Shown here piece after piece: positions 1-11,287 of a stretch of 64,000 nucleotides of DNA. The notes under the pieces were generated by a model. That model saw only the letters and a program-made list of their open reading frames with translations, was not told the DNA's origin and did not search any database. The translations under genes were made by a program, and so were the position numbers. This DNA is from Clonostachys chloroleuca (Eukaryota > Ascomycota > Sordariomycetes > Hypocreales > Bionectriaceae): assembly GCA_037952775.1 (NCBI GenBank), contig JBANAY010000003.1:30628001-30692000 (forward strand), in the 5' to 3' direction. Position 1 is the stretch's first letter. Every line of letters starts with the position of its first letter.

Positions 1-543
1 ACAGGAACCCATTGCGGAGTTCGAATGTTCGAATGTGGTCAGTGTGGCCTTTGAGAATGTGAGAGGGTCCCTCCTGGCTTCGATCCCATAACATGATATC
101 ATATTCAGCAGACGTCGAAGCGTACTTGGAGGGGCTATTGAGGAATTTAACAAGCCCTGTTGATGTCGTGGGCCCTGTAAAGGTGCGTATCAGAGCTCTA
201 AATGACAACGTCAGCTTGTTTGTCACCGGCATAAGGAGCTTGACCACACGCACCCATTTTCTAGATTCCATAGTCCGACCTTGCTCGAGCCATCGTCCAA
301 TTGCCCAGAGGTCAGCAGCAGGTTGGTTTCGGAATGAGAATCAGCGTGTACGACCGTTCCGGTTTCTAGCACAGCGTGATGGTTTGTACAGATTTGTCCT
401 CTGTTCTCGCGGCATGTCTGGCACTGCAGACTGTGCACAAGGCAATTCTTCTTTGCGGCAGTCATGAACTTGCTGGTAAGCGTAAACCCATGGACCATTG
501 AATTGGGTCCGACATCAAGAAGAAATGTGGTGGTAGCCTGCAT
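1..543 (-). CDS. WD40-repeat protein, N-terminal part, cut by the window edge
   Basis: The gene reads leftwards and continues past base 1. Exon 1 (543-254) starts with ATG and contains a WD-like strand ending VGLWNLENG. Exon 2 (197 to the edge) continues with ALIRTFTGPTTSTG, then the repeat-like YASTSAEYDIMLWD and ILKGHTDHIRTFE, which are typical WD40 blades (LWD and GH dipeptides). The intron 198-253 is 56 nt with GTGCGT donor, CTGAC branch-like site and TTTAG acceptor, and joining over it keeps the frame. WD40 propellers are scaffolds, so no specific role can be given from this fragment. The N-terminal cysteines (CLVHSLQCQTC) are not a recognised motif. Confidence 0.7.
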
Positions 544-1656
544 TTTGGATTTCGAGGTTGAAGACGCGATGGGACTGTAGGTGCGGAGTTTAATCGAATC
601 ATATTTCCGGTCAAGATGTTTATATGGCTACTCTTAAGGGGGCGCAGCACCTATTGCTTTTGCCTGTCATGCATGGGGCTGGGTCAGCGAGGAGTCAACA
701 CGCCTTACGCTGACACCCCACCTGCAACATGCCAATACACAGCGTACCCTGGCTATTGTTGGTTGTTTTCTACAGCATGGACCTGAATAACTTACAATCA
801 TAGGTTAACTTGAACGGTTCCATATCTTTGTTGTCCCGGTATGCGGTAGAACCGTAAGCGTATGGTGCTTGTAGTAAGAGTATACTGGGACCTTGGTAGT
901 AAACTTTTTGAAGATAAGGCGTGACCCTGATCAAATAACAACACGTTGATAATTAGGTGAACCGACTAGTTCTTTTACCTTGTCACGTTCATCTGAATAA
1001 CTAAACCGGCCAGGCAAGACGGAGAAGGGAGCCGACTAGAGTACTGGCAGACAGTCCAACAAGAATATTTGCACTTAATCCGTGCGTTCTGACGTCTCTA
1101 ATGTTTACTTTTTGTTTACCTTTTATCGCCTAATAAAATTCAGGTGATGGTGCCTAAAAACCTAAATGCATGTTGACGTATCACATACCTGCACTTGTAG
1201 TCCACGCATGATGTTTCAGCCAACTACTACTTGAGTGACCTGCTGAGGCATCCTCAATTCATCTGCTTCCTGCTCTAGGGCTCGGAGACACAATTATCCC
1301 TTGATATACAGTGTGGCGTGTCACTTGATGATTCAGATAGCCAACAGCCTGTGCGTACAACGGACATCAACCAACAGAATTGCTGAGTGTTTACATTGGG
1401 CAGACATCGAGGCAACCTGCAGGACTCTCCACCTTTTCTCCACTTTCGGGTGCTGGAAAGCGACTGCCTTGCGAGCGCCTTCGTCAGCTCAACCAACCTT
1501 TTGATTCAACCACTTTTCGTTGCTCATATCCTATCCATTTCATCAGGCCTCCTAGCGGCATCTGCTCGCGACAAGGCTGCCCAGGCTTAATCTTACGGGC
1601 GAGTGGTGAAGTCATCAGGCAGAGGATATCTCCGCGCTCGATCTAGACTCCTCGCC
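544..1656. other. Divergent intergenic region
   Basis: This 1.1 kb separates the leftward WD40 gene from the rightward PARP gene and must hold both promoters. Short reading frames on both strands around 1275-1650 overlap each other without recognisable protein character. No RNA gene or repeat was seen. Confidence 0.5.
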
Positions 1657-4600
1657 ATGGGGTACAAGCAATTCGTGGCTGACTTGAAGGCAGCGAAGGA
1701 GGCCAAAATTGACGATGGCGTCACTGAAATTCGGCCGGGAGAGTCTGAAGGAAGTGTGTCCTTCAATTATACACATCAGAAACTCGTGTCTCCTTTGGAG
1801 ATTCAAGTCTTAGATCAGAGTAATACCCCCCATCTTGTCCCATCTGCGATACACCCCAGAACATCTACCAATTAACACATCGTGCGACAGACATTGACGA
1901 GTATCCAGAAGGATCCTCGTTCATCCTATTCACTGCCTCTGACTGTGCGGGGGACAGCGTCGTCTCATTTCTCAGCCGCCTGACACCCAAGCTAACAGGA
2001 AAGTCCGTGCAGGAGGTGATAGCGAGCATCGCGCATCATCTCACGGTTTTTATTGAGAATCCAGTCGACTCAAAGAACGAACCCTCCGATGACGTTGTAA
2101 TGACGGACCACTCCTCGCAGTCCGACACGTGGGACGAAGATGATGAGGACGAGGATTACGAGCACCAAGATGACGACGCCTTTGGGCTATCAGCAGGACT
2201 GCCACCAACTCGCCAGGAGCTCGAGATAATCATTCCCCCGTGGCAGGACAAAACTGAGAGGCAACGGCAAGACTTGGCATCAGCCATTGACGCTGGGATT
2301 TCTGTCGCCGCCGTAGGCGATAGATCCGGACAACTGGGCGAGATTATCGCCATGTCCATAAGCATCTCTCGCCTAGGCTTGACTGATGACATCCATTCCA
2401 TCTGGGGTCTACGGAGCTCCGATCATATCATGCTCTTACTCCAATTTCCCGCTGGATATCCTTCCCTCGCCGACTTTTTGACCCTCCAATCCCATCAGGC
2501 GGTCTATCGTGCACGACTTGGCAAATGTGGTTCAATCAAACCATCCCTTTCCTCGGCACGAACTGCTCTGTCGGCCAGCCAATATAGCCATGACGTCGAA
2601 ACAGATGATACGAACCAGATACTAGAAGGAGAGATTCAACCGTCGGATGCGGATCATCGAGTCGAGGATGATAAGTTCACCCCCTTGCATCTCTTTAACT
2701 CCATCACTACTCTGTTGAACCAAGAGTTCCCGGCCTTGTTGCGCACAAGGAGAGAACATGGTCTTTCCTGGGACGGCGCACAAGAACTTCTGCTTCGCCG
2801 TACCGAAGGCGCCCACGTTCGGGATGCCAACTATTTTGGATCCGACGCCCAGCACATCGCTGATGCCCTCGAGAAGAACGAAAAGCAGCAGCAGACGCCG
2901 AATCTTCCACAAATTTTGGCTCAGGACCACGCTTTGGAGGATGAAGCGGCCTTCAGTATCCCCCTCTCTATGATGTTATTCTCCCTTCGCCGCCTCATCC
3001 AAAGCGGCAAGTATTGCGCCAGCTGCCACCAGCGAGTGACGGATGGATTCGAGGGCATGAAGCCGTACGTTTGCTCTCGGCCTCTGTGCGTGGATCAGTA
3101 CTTCTCCTCCGGTATGGCGCCCGGCATTGAGCACGATATCATCAATTCGCCGGTTGTAGTGGACCTTCTCATCAGCTTCTTCTTTTCAGCCGTCAGCACC
3201 TCGAGGATTCGTGAAGTCCCCAAGGGTTTGGGACTCCTTACGCTGTATTCTGAGGATTTGATCAGTTATCACGAGCATCTCCACGCGACAGCACACTTTG
3301 CCGATAGAAGGGTTCAAGTGAAAACCAATGGTACCCAGCTCAGGGTTGGTGAACGGGTTTTTCTGATGGACGCATCATCTGAAACGGACCCATTTTGGGA
3401 CATTCTATCTTACCGTCAGTGGATTCTTATTTACGCTACACTATCCTCGTAGCTCATTTACTAACACTTATTACAGCTCTATCGAGATGCCTCTGCCGCG
3501 TCACGGCTCTTGATCTTGAGGGGTTCAACTTTGAGATATGCGCTTTCTGGAAGGGTTCGAGTACTATGCCGGAACACCCTAAAACCCACCAGTCACTCTC
3601 CTTTCCAACGACATATCTGGACGACGCTAGAAGCAGAAGAGATGGGGGTACCTACGTACGGGTCCTTCGTTATCATCATTTATTAGACGACCTCGAAACA
3701 TCCAGTTGCTACTCATCCCTCACCGTTATGGCCTGCGGCATCCCCCCAGTCTCCGAGATGCGAGAGTTTCTTATCGCAAAACCAGGACGACGCCTCTCCT
3801 CGTGGGAGAAATTGGATCACCAGACCTACAAGCTCCTCCACTGGATCATTGTGTCAAACCAGTCGCTAATAATACAAGACAGTCCTGGACCAGGTCAATC
3901 TGCGGACGAAGAAACCCCTTCAACGCGGCTGATGGGAATGCCAGAAAATTGGATGCAGTTCCGCTTTCTCCAGGGCTCGCCTGAAAAGGAGCTCACCTTC
4001 CAGCAAGAAATGACGTCCTCGTTTGAGGACCAGCTGGCGCGCCGTGAGAAGCCGTTTCCCACTATCTTTGGGTGGCACGGTAGCCACGTAGGCAACTGGC
4101 ACAGCATCATCCGAACGACCCTCGACCATATCAAGGTAGAACATGGGCGGTCATTTGGTAACGGTGTATATCTCAGCAAAAACCTCAGCACAAGTGCCGG
4201 GTATTCCGGTCTCAACGTTACCAGGGTCACTTCTCCAGATTTGGTCCATCCACTACCGGTGAGTTTCGCAACAAAATTGAGTGTTATCTCAACAGTTTCT
4301 GACCACATTATCTCGACTTGCAGTATTTTACCTGGCCGCATTCCGTGCTACAGGTTGGTTCAGCAGTGGGATGCTGCGAAATCATCAACCGACCTGACCA
4401 ATTCGTCGCTGCCGAGCCTTACTATGTCGTCGACAATATCGACTGGATCCAGTGCCGCTATCTCTTCGTCCATATCAATGTGCAGACTCTGGCTGAGTCT
4501 GGCCTACCTTTCCTGCAGCAGACAACTCGAGGCAGCCTCGGGAAGCTCAGACAGGACCCTGCGCGGCAGCTTCTGGGACCCTTATCGAAACCCATAGACA

Positions 4601-4746
4601 TGCCACGTTCAGCAGTTCCGATTGAACGATTTAGAATGTTCCCATATCTTGCGCCTAAATGGATCCTTGCTGGGGAGAACAAGAGCGAAGAGTGGGATGT
4701 CACTGGAAGTTCCAAAGGAGTGGACGCCGACGGCATTTTAGGCTAA
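1657..4746 (+). CDS. PARP-type (mono-)ADP-ribosyltransferase of the fungal PARP-UBC family, without the E2 module
   Basis: Four exons join in frame: 1657-1819, 1891-3414, 3477-4258, 4324-4746 (963 aa). Introns are 71, 62 and 65 nt. The start MGYKQFVADL matches the family's usual N-terminus. An acidic patch (DEDDEDEDYEHQDDD) lies near residues 125-150. A four-cysteine knuckle (CASC near 430, then VCSRPLC near 450) is typical of this family. The PARP fold is in the C-terminal third: GIPPVSEMREFL, FRFLQGSPEKE, the NAD-binding FGWHGSHVGNW (His about 763), GNGVYLS (Tyr about 794) and YYVVDNIDWIQCRYLFV. The third catalytic position looks like Tyr or another non-Glu residue, as in PARP6/8/16, which suggests mono-ADP-ribosylation (inference). 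Relatives continue into an E2 ubiquitin-conjugating domain; here the stop comes about 140 residues after the last intron, with no E2 sequence seen. The intron 2 donor (GTCAGT) is the least certain junction. Confidence 0.82.
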
Positions 4747-5665
4747 GCAAGGCAATGATACAAATGAAATGACGTTATGACTTACTTTGAATACAACATA
4801 TAAAAGATCATGTGTCATCACCTGCTCAACATTTTGTAAGCCAACTTTAGGTATTGTAATGATGGCACAAAAATTGGGTTTGGTCAAATTTGAGGCTTCT
4901 ACAAGGGCATAACGATTATCATGTGGCTGGACCAAAGTGAGTTATATCAGGATCTGCTGTGACCCCTTTTGATATCGAAATTTGCATCATTAACAAAAGT
5001 CCCATTCCTTCTGCAAGTTAATAATTAATGACATATCACTGATGAAACCTTTCGCGCAATGTCGCCCCTTGACGTCTTACCAATCCCACAAGAAATAAGC
5101 CACTTAAGCCGAATAGATTTCCCCTAGAATATATAATAACACGTCTCAAGCCTCCGGGTACGGCCTAGACATTCTTATAGACTAAATAGTGGCGATGGCC
5201 GCATCTTAATTGCTGGAAACGGCGTCTGAGCTATGGCTAATAGAGAAACTGCGAGAGCGAGGCCTAGGCTTCATGTCTTGGCAGGTAGGGTAATATGCAA
5301 TTCTGCGGCGCTGCTGGCTCCTGCTCTTTGCAGATATGCTTTGAAACACTTGTTCTCCACAAGATTGAATCTAAAGAAGGGCGTATGTAACCATACGCCT
5401 GCGGAGGAAATGGCCGAGCCAGGGGGAAGTAAGAAGTCTAACTCTCATTCCCTTCAATCATAACTCACAAATCTCACGATTCATCCATTGAGTGCTTTCT
5501 AGGCTGGTATTTCGATAGTGGCCTACAAAACCATTCCGTATATGATGACGCCAAGTTCCAATAACACTCGCTATGGGATATAAAAATAAAACAAAGGATC
5601 CCCGTCGCATCTCCCCTAGTGCGCCTATGGAAACCTTAAAATCTTTCCAAGTTCTAACCGCCCCT
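4747..5665. other. Convergent 3' region, no gene seen
   Basis: This region lies between the 3' ends of the PARP gene and the leftward surface-protein gene. It is partly AT-rich, for example around 5015-5045. I looked for an E2-like continuation of the PARP gene here and found none. No tRNA or repeat was recognised. Confidence 0.45.
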
Positions 5666-6573
5666 TTACGGAGCCTCATATCTTGTAGGCGTGGGTAGTT
5701 CGTTCAACTGTGGGGTGTTCTGATGTTGAACATAATGCGGTGGTGCTTGCGAATGTGCATCCGAGTTGCCAGCCCCAAATTCTCCGAGCTCGGGAAGAGG
5801 TTCTGACTTTGCCATCGGGGTTTCCGGGGCGGCGGCGAGCTTCTTGGCCTGAAGATGTCTCCAGAGGAAGAAAGCACATGCAGCAATGATCGCGATGCCA
5901 GCTAAGGTTGATCCTACAGCTATTCCCGCGACTGCACCCGTAGACAATCCGGACTTTTGGCTTTGTGATGCTTCGTCATTCGTAGCGGAAACACTCGAAG
6001 CATCGGAGCTGGCAGCACTGGTTGATGAGGCTACTGTCAACAACGATGATGATGTTGTCGTTGTCGTTGTCGCTCCCGTAACTCGTGAGACATTGAAGTA
6101 GTGAGATTCGGCCGTCACTTTCGTCGAATTTGACAAGGCATCGTACATTGCGAGCCAGAACACCGAGTTTTCGCCAGTAGGAGGAGTGGCACCTCCAAGA
6201 ACGGCCGTCCATTCATAGCTCATTCTCGTAGAGTTCTCTGCCTCGCTGTCAGTTTCCGCCTCAATCTCGCTCTTTTTCCGGCATTTGCAGGCTTTGGACT
6301 TCAATGAATTCACATACGCAGCATAGGCTCATTGAAATACGTTACTCCGTCATTAGCCGAGGATGGTAAAGGGAATCTTTGCCAGATCACCACATCAACA
6401 TATGCAAGGTCCGTATCCCAGAGGAACTCGACTCGTTCACCCTCCTTGTAAGTAGGATTGTCGCGGAAATCGCCCTTGATGCCGCCAGATGGAGGTCGGT
6501 TGAAGGTATTTGCCGATATCGCTAGCCCAGAGAGCCCAAGAAGGGAAGTAAGGAAGATGACCGAACGCATCAT
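5666..6573 (-). CDS. Single-pass cell-surface protein with signal peptide, Ser/Thr stalk and cytoplasmic tail
   Basis: Two exons, 6573-6318 and 6237-5666, are joined over an 80-nt intron with a perfect GTATGT donor, giving 275 aa. Residues 1-20 (MMRSVIFLTSLLGLSGLAIS) form a signal peptide. An ectodomain of about 120 residues follows (PPSGGIKGDF, EGERVEFLWDTD, SYEWTAVLGG, FWLAMYD). Next come a Ser/Thr-rich stalk, one membrane span (GAVAGIAVGSTLAGIAIIAA) with a Trp-Arg-Lys stop-transfer end, and a Pro-rich tail. The layout resembles Mid2/Wsc-like sensors and other fungal surface proteins, but no named domain is clear. I started at MM rather than 13 codons upstream because the signal peptide begins there. 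Confidence 0.78.
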
Positions 6574-7688
6574 CACTGCCGCTGGGCGCTGGTCGTGAAG
6601 GAAAGTCTGCACAGGTGGTGGAGGTTTAGATGCGATGTCCTCCCTCGGTGCGTAGAAGACCTAGGAGAGAGAAAGAGTGGAAAGTGAGTACGGGAAAGCG
6701 AGTGATGAAGGGAGGTGTGTCTCCAAGTGTCGCGCCGGTGGTGCTTTTCTTAGCTCAACCCCGGCCTCAATCGGTTCAGCTATAATCACACCATCCTTCA
6801 GCAATCAATGTCACATTCAAATTTAAGGGGAGGAAGGGCAGACCCAGCCCTGTAGGCGACAAGATAGACGATCCTCAAATACACCAAGACGAAAGGGGCA
6901 ATGGCCGCCTCTCAGATCCATGCCAATATGCTGTGACAGAGTCACTAGTTGGGATAATCCTAGCGTGAGTTCGCTTTCACTTTCGCTTTTCAGTAATAAC
7001 TCATTACTTGGCGCATTTGAATATTACTATTACTTTCCATGGTTGCGTTTACATGCGCGATCCTTCTTCGCACAGGCTCTATTACCTGTCTCGACTTATC
7101 CGTCCTGTTGGTCGACCTAGCACACAAAAGCTCAGTCAATTCCTCAGTGTCCCCAAACAGGTACATATATTTCTCGCAAACAGCTTCTCTTTCGTCCTTG
7201 TGAGACAGGAATGCCAAGTTTTAATATCTAGATATCATCATCTGAGATGTCGAAACGATAGGCGGTTACTTTCCTCGACATCGAAATGAGAAAGTAAGCT
7301 TTGATTTCTTGCAAAAAACGCCTGCGACAAGTAATATAATTGAAGCTGTTTTGACATCATTTCTGTGTGCCATTCATTGAAAGGGAGCTACCACTATAGT
7401 CTGGAAAGGGGGCTTTACAAAACCGGATAAGATCAATAGCAGGACAGTTCCTACCCTAGGTAGAGAGGCGTCGATAACCCACGTACTTAGTCTGCTCTTG
7501 AATTTGGGGGTTAGATGTTCATTAAATTGTGGCCGAAGCGAGCGCCTAGAGAAAATTTATCTTATATTATTGTCATAAGAATATAATGGAGCCAAACCCA
7601 CGCATTCGAGGAAGACTGCGCCAAGCCTTCGAGAGACACTGGAACTACACGAACCCCTCAAGAACGCACTTGGCCTTGGTACGAAGCA
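6574..7688. other. Upstream region of the surface-protein gene
   Basis: This holds the promoter of the leftward surface-protein gene and the downstream end of the leftward regulator gene. The stretch just upstream of the start is pyrimidine-rich on the coding strand (6660-6720), a common feature near fungal transcription starts. The short ORFs at 6920-7290 overlap on both strands and look like chance. Confidence 0.45.
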
Positions 7689-9036
7689 TTATGACAAAGA
7701 CAATTTCTTCATACACTCAAGCTCCTCCATCATGATTGTCCACAGCTCCCCTTCACGACCCTGTCGATGTATGAGTCGCCGCATATGTAGCCATTTCCAT
7801 ATAGCCTCGAGATCCTGCTTGGCACGGCTTTCACACCACCAAAGGCCATACCGCAACATAATAGCTAGCCAATAGCCAAACAGCCACAGTGCACGCTCGT
7901 CCCGTTGATAGACAAGAGAATGGAAATCTCCTTGCAACTTTCCTAGAAACAACAAGTTCCGGAACAAATTATACCTATTGAGCTCAAGGTGTCCCACGGT
8001 TGCGAGAATAGTGGCTGGGGCGCGATATGCGTCACCTAAACCGTTGCACTCGCAACCTCTAGTTGAGGATACCAGTCCAAAAAACTCGATCCAATGACCA
8101 GGGACACCTTTCAAGCTCTCAATGAGATGAGCGAATGTCCAACGATCTGTGTAATTGCCAGTGAAGATCATGCTTGTGAATTTGACACCCTCTGTGAAAT
8201 ACTCATTCATAGACAGCATGAGCGGACGAAGCCCGGTCTGTAGTACAAGCCAGTTTAAACGGTCTTCCCGTGGGCTGAATAGCCAAGAAGACTCAGGATC
8301 CATCATCTTCTGGGCAGGAAGCCCTTCGGATTCATGGTGTGCAAATGTCAACAGATTGAGGAACGTAGCACTGATGAACAGAGAGTTCACGCCCTTTTGA
8401 TCTGGTACATGCTTAAGTGCTTGAAGTTGCTCTCTATATTTTTCGAGGGCTAATGACCTGTGAAACAATTCGGCAATGCGATGCGGACGATGAGCTGGGA
8501 CCTGCTGGCGGATGTGGGTGGCTGTTAGGGCCAGCATAACGGCACGTACTGTCGGGTCAGACTTGAACAGGTCTTTGGTTTCTGGACGGCAGTCGACGTT
8601 CGTGACATTTGCCCAGTTTTGCCAAAGGTATTGAACCAGATGTACAGCCGGAGTGCCATCGGGTGGGCTTGATGCTGAGAAAGGCAGCAAGGTAATCGCA
8701 CTCAGGTACGACAGCGAGGGTCGTTGGGCCCGCTCAACAACAGTTTTGTCTCTGTCTTCCTGTCTCCCATATTGACAAAGCCTCCTATTCCTGGAGCATC
8801 TCAAGCAAACAGGCTTCAGCTCATCACACTATTGCGTTGAGTTAGCATAATTCTTGTAGCTGAGCCCCATTAGACTGTAAATATTGCAAAATCTAAGTAC
8901 TAACCTTGACCTTTTTCTTCCTACAGGCCAAGCAGCCTGATGTGACCTTTTGATGAAACTTGCGCTTCTTCACGGAGTGTAGTTCCGCACCAGCCCCATT
9001 GAACGAGAGTACTTGGAATTTGGAGCCGTCAGTCAT
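7689..9036 (-). CDS. Zn2Cys6 binuclear-cluster transcription factor
   Basis: Exon 1 (9036-8905, 44 aa) and exon 2 (8828-7689) join over a 76-nt intron (GTTAGT...AATAG) to give 423 aa. The intron sits inside the zinc cluster, a frequent position. The joined cluster reads CLACRKKKVKC then DELKPVCLRC and CQY, which fits C-x2-C-x6-C-x6-C-x2-C-x6-C. A basic run (KKRKFHQK) precedes it. The rest (VQYLWQNWANV, VRAVMLALTATHI, LQALKHV) resembles the helical C-terminal half of Upc2-like fungal regulators. The short length supports that subclass. It lies upstream of, and in the same direction as, the secreted hydrolase gene, so local control is possible but unproven. Confidence 0.85.
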
Positions 9037-9796
9037 TGCCTGTAGTAAGCGTCAAGCCAGAGCTACCAATGTTGTAAAGATGCCGAGGGTGGTCTCAAGA
9101 TAGGTAAACGAGATACCGGTACGTATATAATACCGAAGGTCCGGGGATTAGCGTTTCAGTGAGGGGCTTGATCCATGGTCATAGCCGTGACAGCAGGGGA
9201 TGTTGTGCCCGAAACTCCGCCCATTTGAGCCAAGACAGGTCAGATCCGGAAGTATCGGGTTTAAGGTTTGTATTACGTATCGATGAGGGTTGATCAAGGA
9301 GTTAGGGTCGGTTCATTATTGGAAGGTGGATCGATCGAGATGCGCTGCTGCAAGTGGTAGCTGAGAGATAGTATCAAATGGACTATCAAGAACGCTCACT
9401 TCAATATTGCATTTAAGCGAATATCACTTCCTCTTGTATTTTTGGACAGAGAAAGTATCACATGAGTCTTGGTTATTTTCATTGACCTATTCGTTTATCA
9501 TGACTTTTTCATAACGCTTCAGAACGAGACACAGACCGGAGACAGCAGATATCTTGGTTTATGTTTATTTGCTACCTCAATTGCCTTATTCTTATACAGA
9601 TTCTGAGCCATATGTTATTTTTTTCAGTTGGGACATTTGAAGTCAAAGTTTTACAATTGAGAAGTGATATGAATGAACCCTTTAGGATGGTCTACAAGCG
9701 CACCACCTACGTGTAATTTCTTCTGCCTATCTTCTTCTGCCTATCCTAGAAATGGAATGAATATACTATAGATGAGGATGTCGGTATTTCCAAAAC
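9037..9796. other. Regulator upstream region
   Basis: This holds the promoter of the leftward Zn2Cys6 gene and the 3' end of the leftward hydrolase gene. A short tandem duplication of CTTCTGCCTATC lies near 9718-9746. No gene was seen. Confidence 0.45.
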
Positions 9797-10767
9797 CTAT
9801 TTGTTTGAAGTCCATGTATCGAACCATCTCACAGCTTGGAAAAAGGCCGCCTCCTTGGCAAATCTCTGCTCAGGATCAGACACGTTGGCGCGAACGCCGA
9901 ACCCATGCATAGTGCCACTGTAAAGGGACATCGAGTATGTCTGCTCAGTTTTCAAAAGCTGCTCCTCAATTTCATGGCGGCGCTCAACAGGCATTGCGTC
10001 GTCAGTCTCTGTTACTATGTTAACAAGCTGTGCATCGCAACCTTCCGGATAATACAGCGCAACTCACCTGCAGCAGCAACTGAAACTGGGCCAGTGATAT
10101 TTGCAATTTCCCCATCCTCTAGGAGGCTTGGGTGGGCAGCGAAGGCAGCTTTTACGTGACGACCCTCAGAGAGCAGGCGGAAGGCATATCGACCGCCAAA
10201 GCAGTATCCAGTAGCAACAATATTGTTGACGGAGAACCTTTCTCGAATGAAATCCACGCTTGATTTGAGTATTGGGTCGATAACCTCGGGGCGATTCTGA
10301 TATAAGAACCCCGTCATATTGAAACCGGGATCAATAAGATCAACCGGTGCGGGCTTCCCGCCGAACATGTCTGGGGCTATGGTTAGATAGCCAGCACGAC
10401 CGAAGCTATCCGCCAACCTAGTAACAGTAAACGAATTGGCACTCTGGCATCCCTTTTCTCCTTCATGCAAAATTTGTCTCTTGCTTACAGTTTGTTCTCG
10501 GCCAACTGTATGCCAAAGACATCTGTCAGATACAAAACAGCCGTATTGGATTGCTTGCCGGTAATGTAAAAAGTCGCTAAGCTTTGTCAGTCAGGCCCTC
10601 CGCAAATAGCCTTTCTCAAACAGTTACTGACTGTTGCCAAATTTTACCTCCTCTCCTATTGGCTCTCCAGCATGCGCAACAATTGATGCATTGGTGGCAT
10701 CGGAAGCAGCACAAGCCTGAGAGACTAGGGGCATACAGAGGTATAGTAAGCCAAGGAACTGCTTCAT
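9797..10767 (-). CDS. Secreted dienelactone hydrolase-family protein
   Basis: Four exons (10767-10632, 10576-10489, 10417-10068, 10014-9797) give 263 aa. All three introns are 53-71 nt with proper borders. The first 18 residues (MKQFLGLLYLCMPLVSQA) form a signal peptide, so export is predicted. The alpha/beta-hydrolase core shows YLTDVFGIQL, GYLTIAPDMFGG, the nucleophile elbow GYCFGG (Cys, as in dienelactone hydrolase), TETDDAMP (acid region) and TMHGFGVR (catalytic His). Dienelactone hydrolases open lactones in chloro-aromatic breakdown, but many fungal members have unknown substrates. It shares a 520-bp divergent promoter with the FAD-linked oxidase. The Cys-Asp-His triad appears intact. 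Confidence 0.85.
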
Positions 10768-11287
10768 GTTGGACCTTTTCAAACAAAAAATCTTGAATAC
10801 GGATGTTTAGAGGTGAATTGACTGGAAGAATCTATACTCATCTTCGAGGAGACTCATTCAACCTTATATACCTAGTCTTTCATGGGTTAATAGACCACCC
10901 CAAAACCCTAGAATGTTTCTAACTCAATTTTAGCCTCTCAAGCAATTATCCAAGGACCGGCATGCTGACTTGGCATTACCTCATACGGTAAACGAGGTTG
11001 TGGAGTTCAGTGTAAGGGTGGATTCCCCACCCCATGAATCCCGGTAGCGATTGTCCTAGATACTACTGAGATTTGTAAGACTAACGTCAAGGGAGATAAT
11101 TACGAATATGTAGGATTGCCGAGCCCGTTTACCTATTTCAGATGATAGCAAATTCACCGCACTTTCAAGAGAATGGCCGTACATCGTGTCAAGATAACCA
11201 AGTATAAGTATGCTCTTGTTTATCTAACTGTCGAACTCATCTCTTCATCAGATTACACACTCAAACGCTTTTACTGTTGCCCTAAAA
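10768..11287. promoter_or_regulatory. Divergent promoter between secreted hydrolase and FAD oxidase
   Basis: These 520 bp must serve both genes. A TATA-like TATATACC lies at 10865-10872 on the hydrolase side. I looked for the CGG-N10-CCG palindrome of the neighbouring cluster and saw only a poor match (CGG...TGG near 10957). Confidence 0.4.

Noticed and set aside
1301..1656. Overlapping frames upstream of the PARP gene as an extra exon
   Set aside because: The family N-terminus MGYKQFVADL begins at 1657, and nothing upstream looks like a conserved extension.
10957..10972. CGG-N10-TGG near the secreted hydrolase/oxidase promoter as a fifth operator
   Set aside because: Only one half-site is intact and the flanking bases do not follow the consensus of the four cluster sites.
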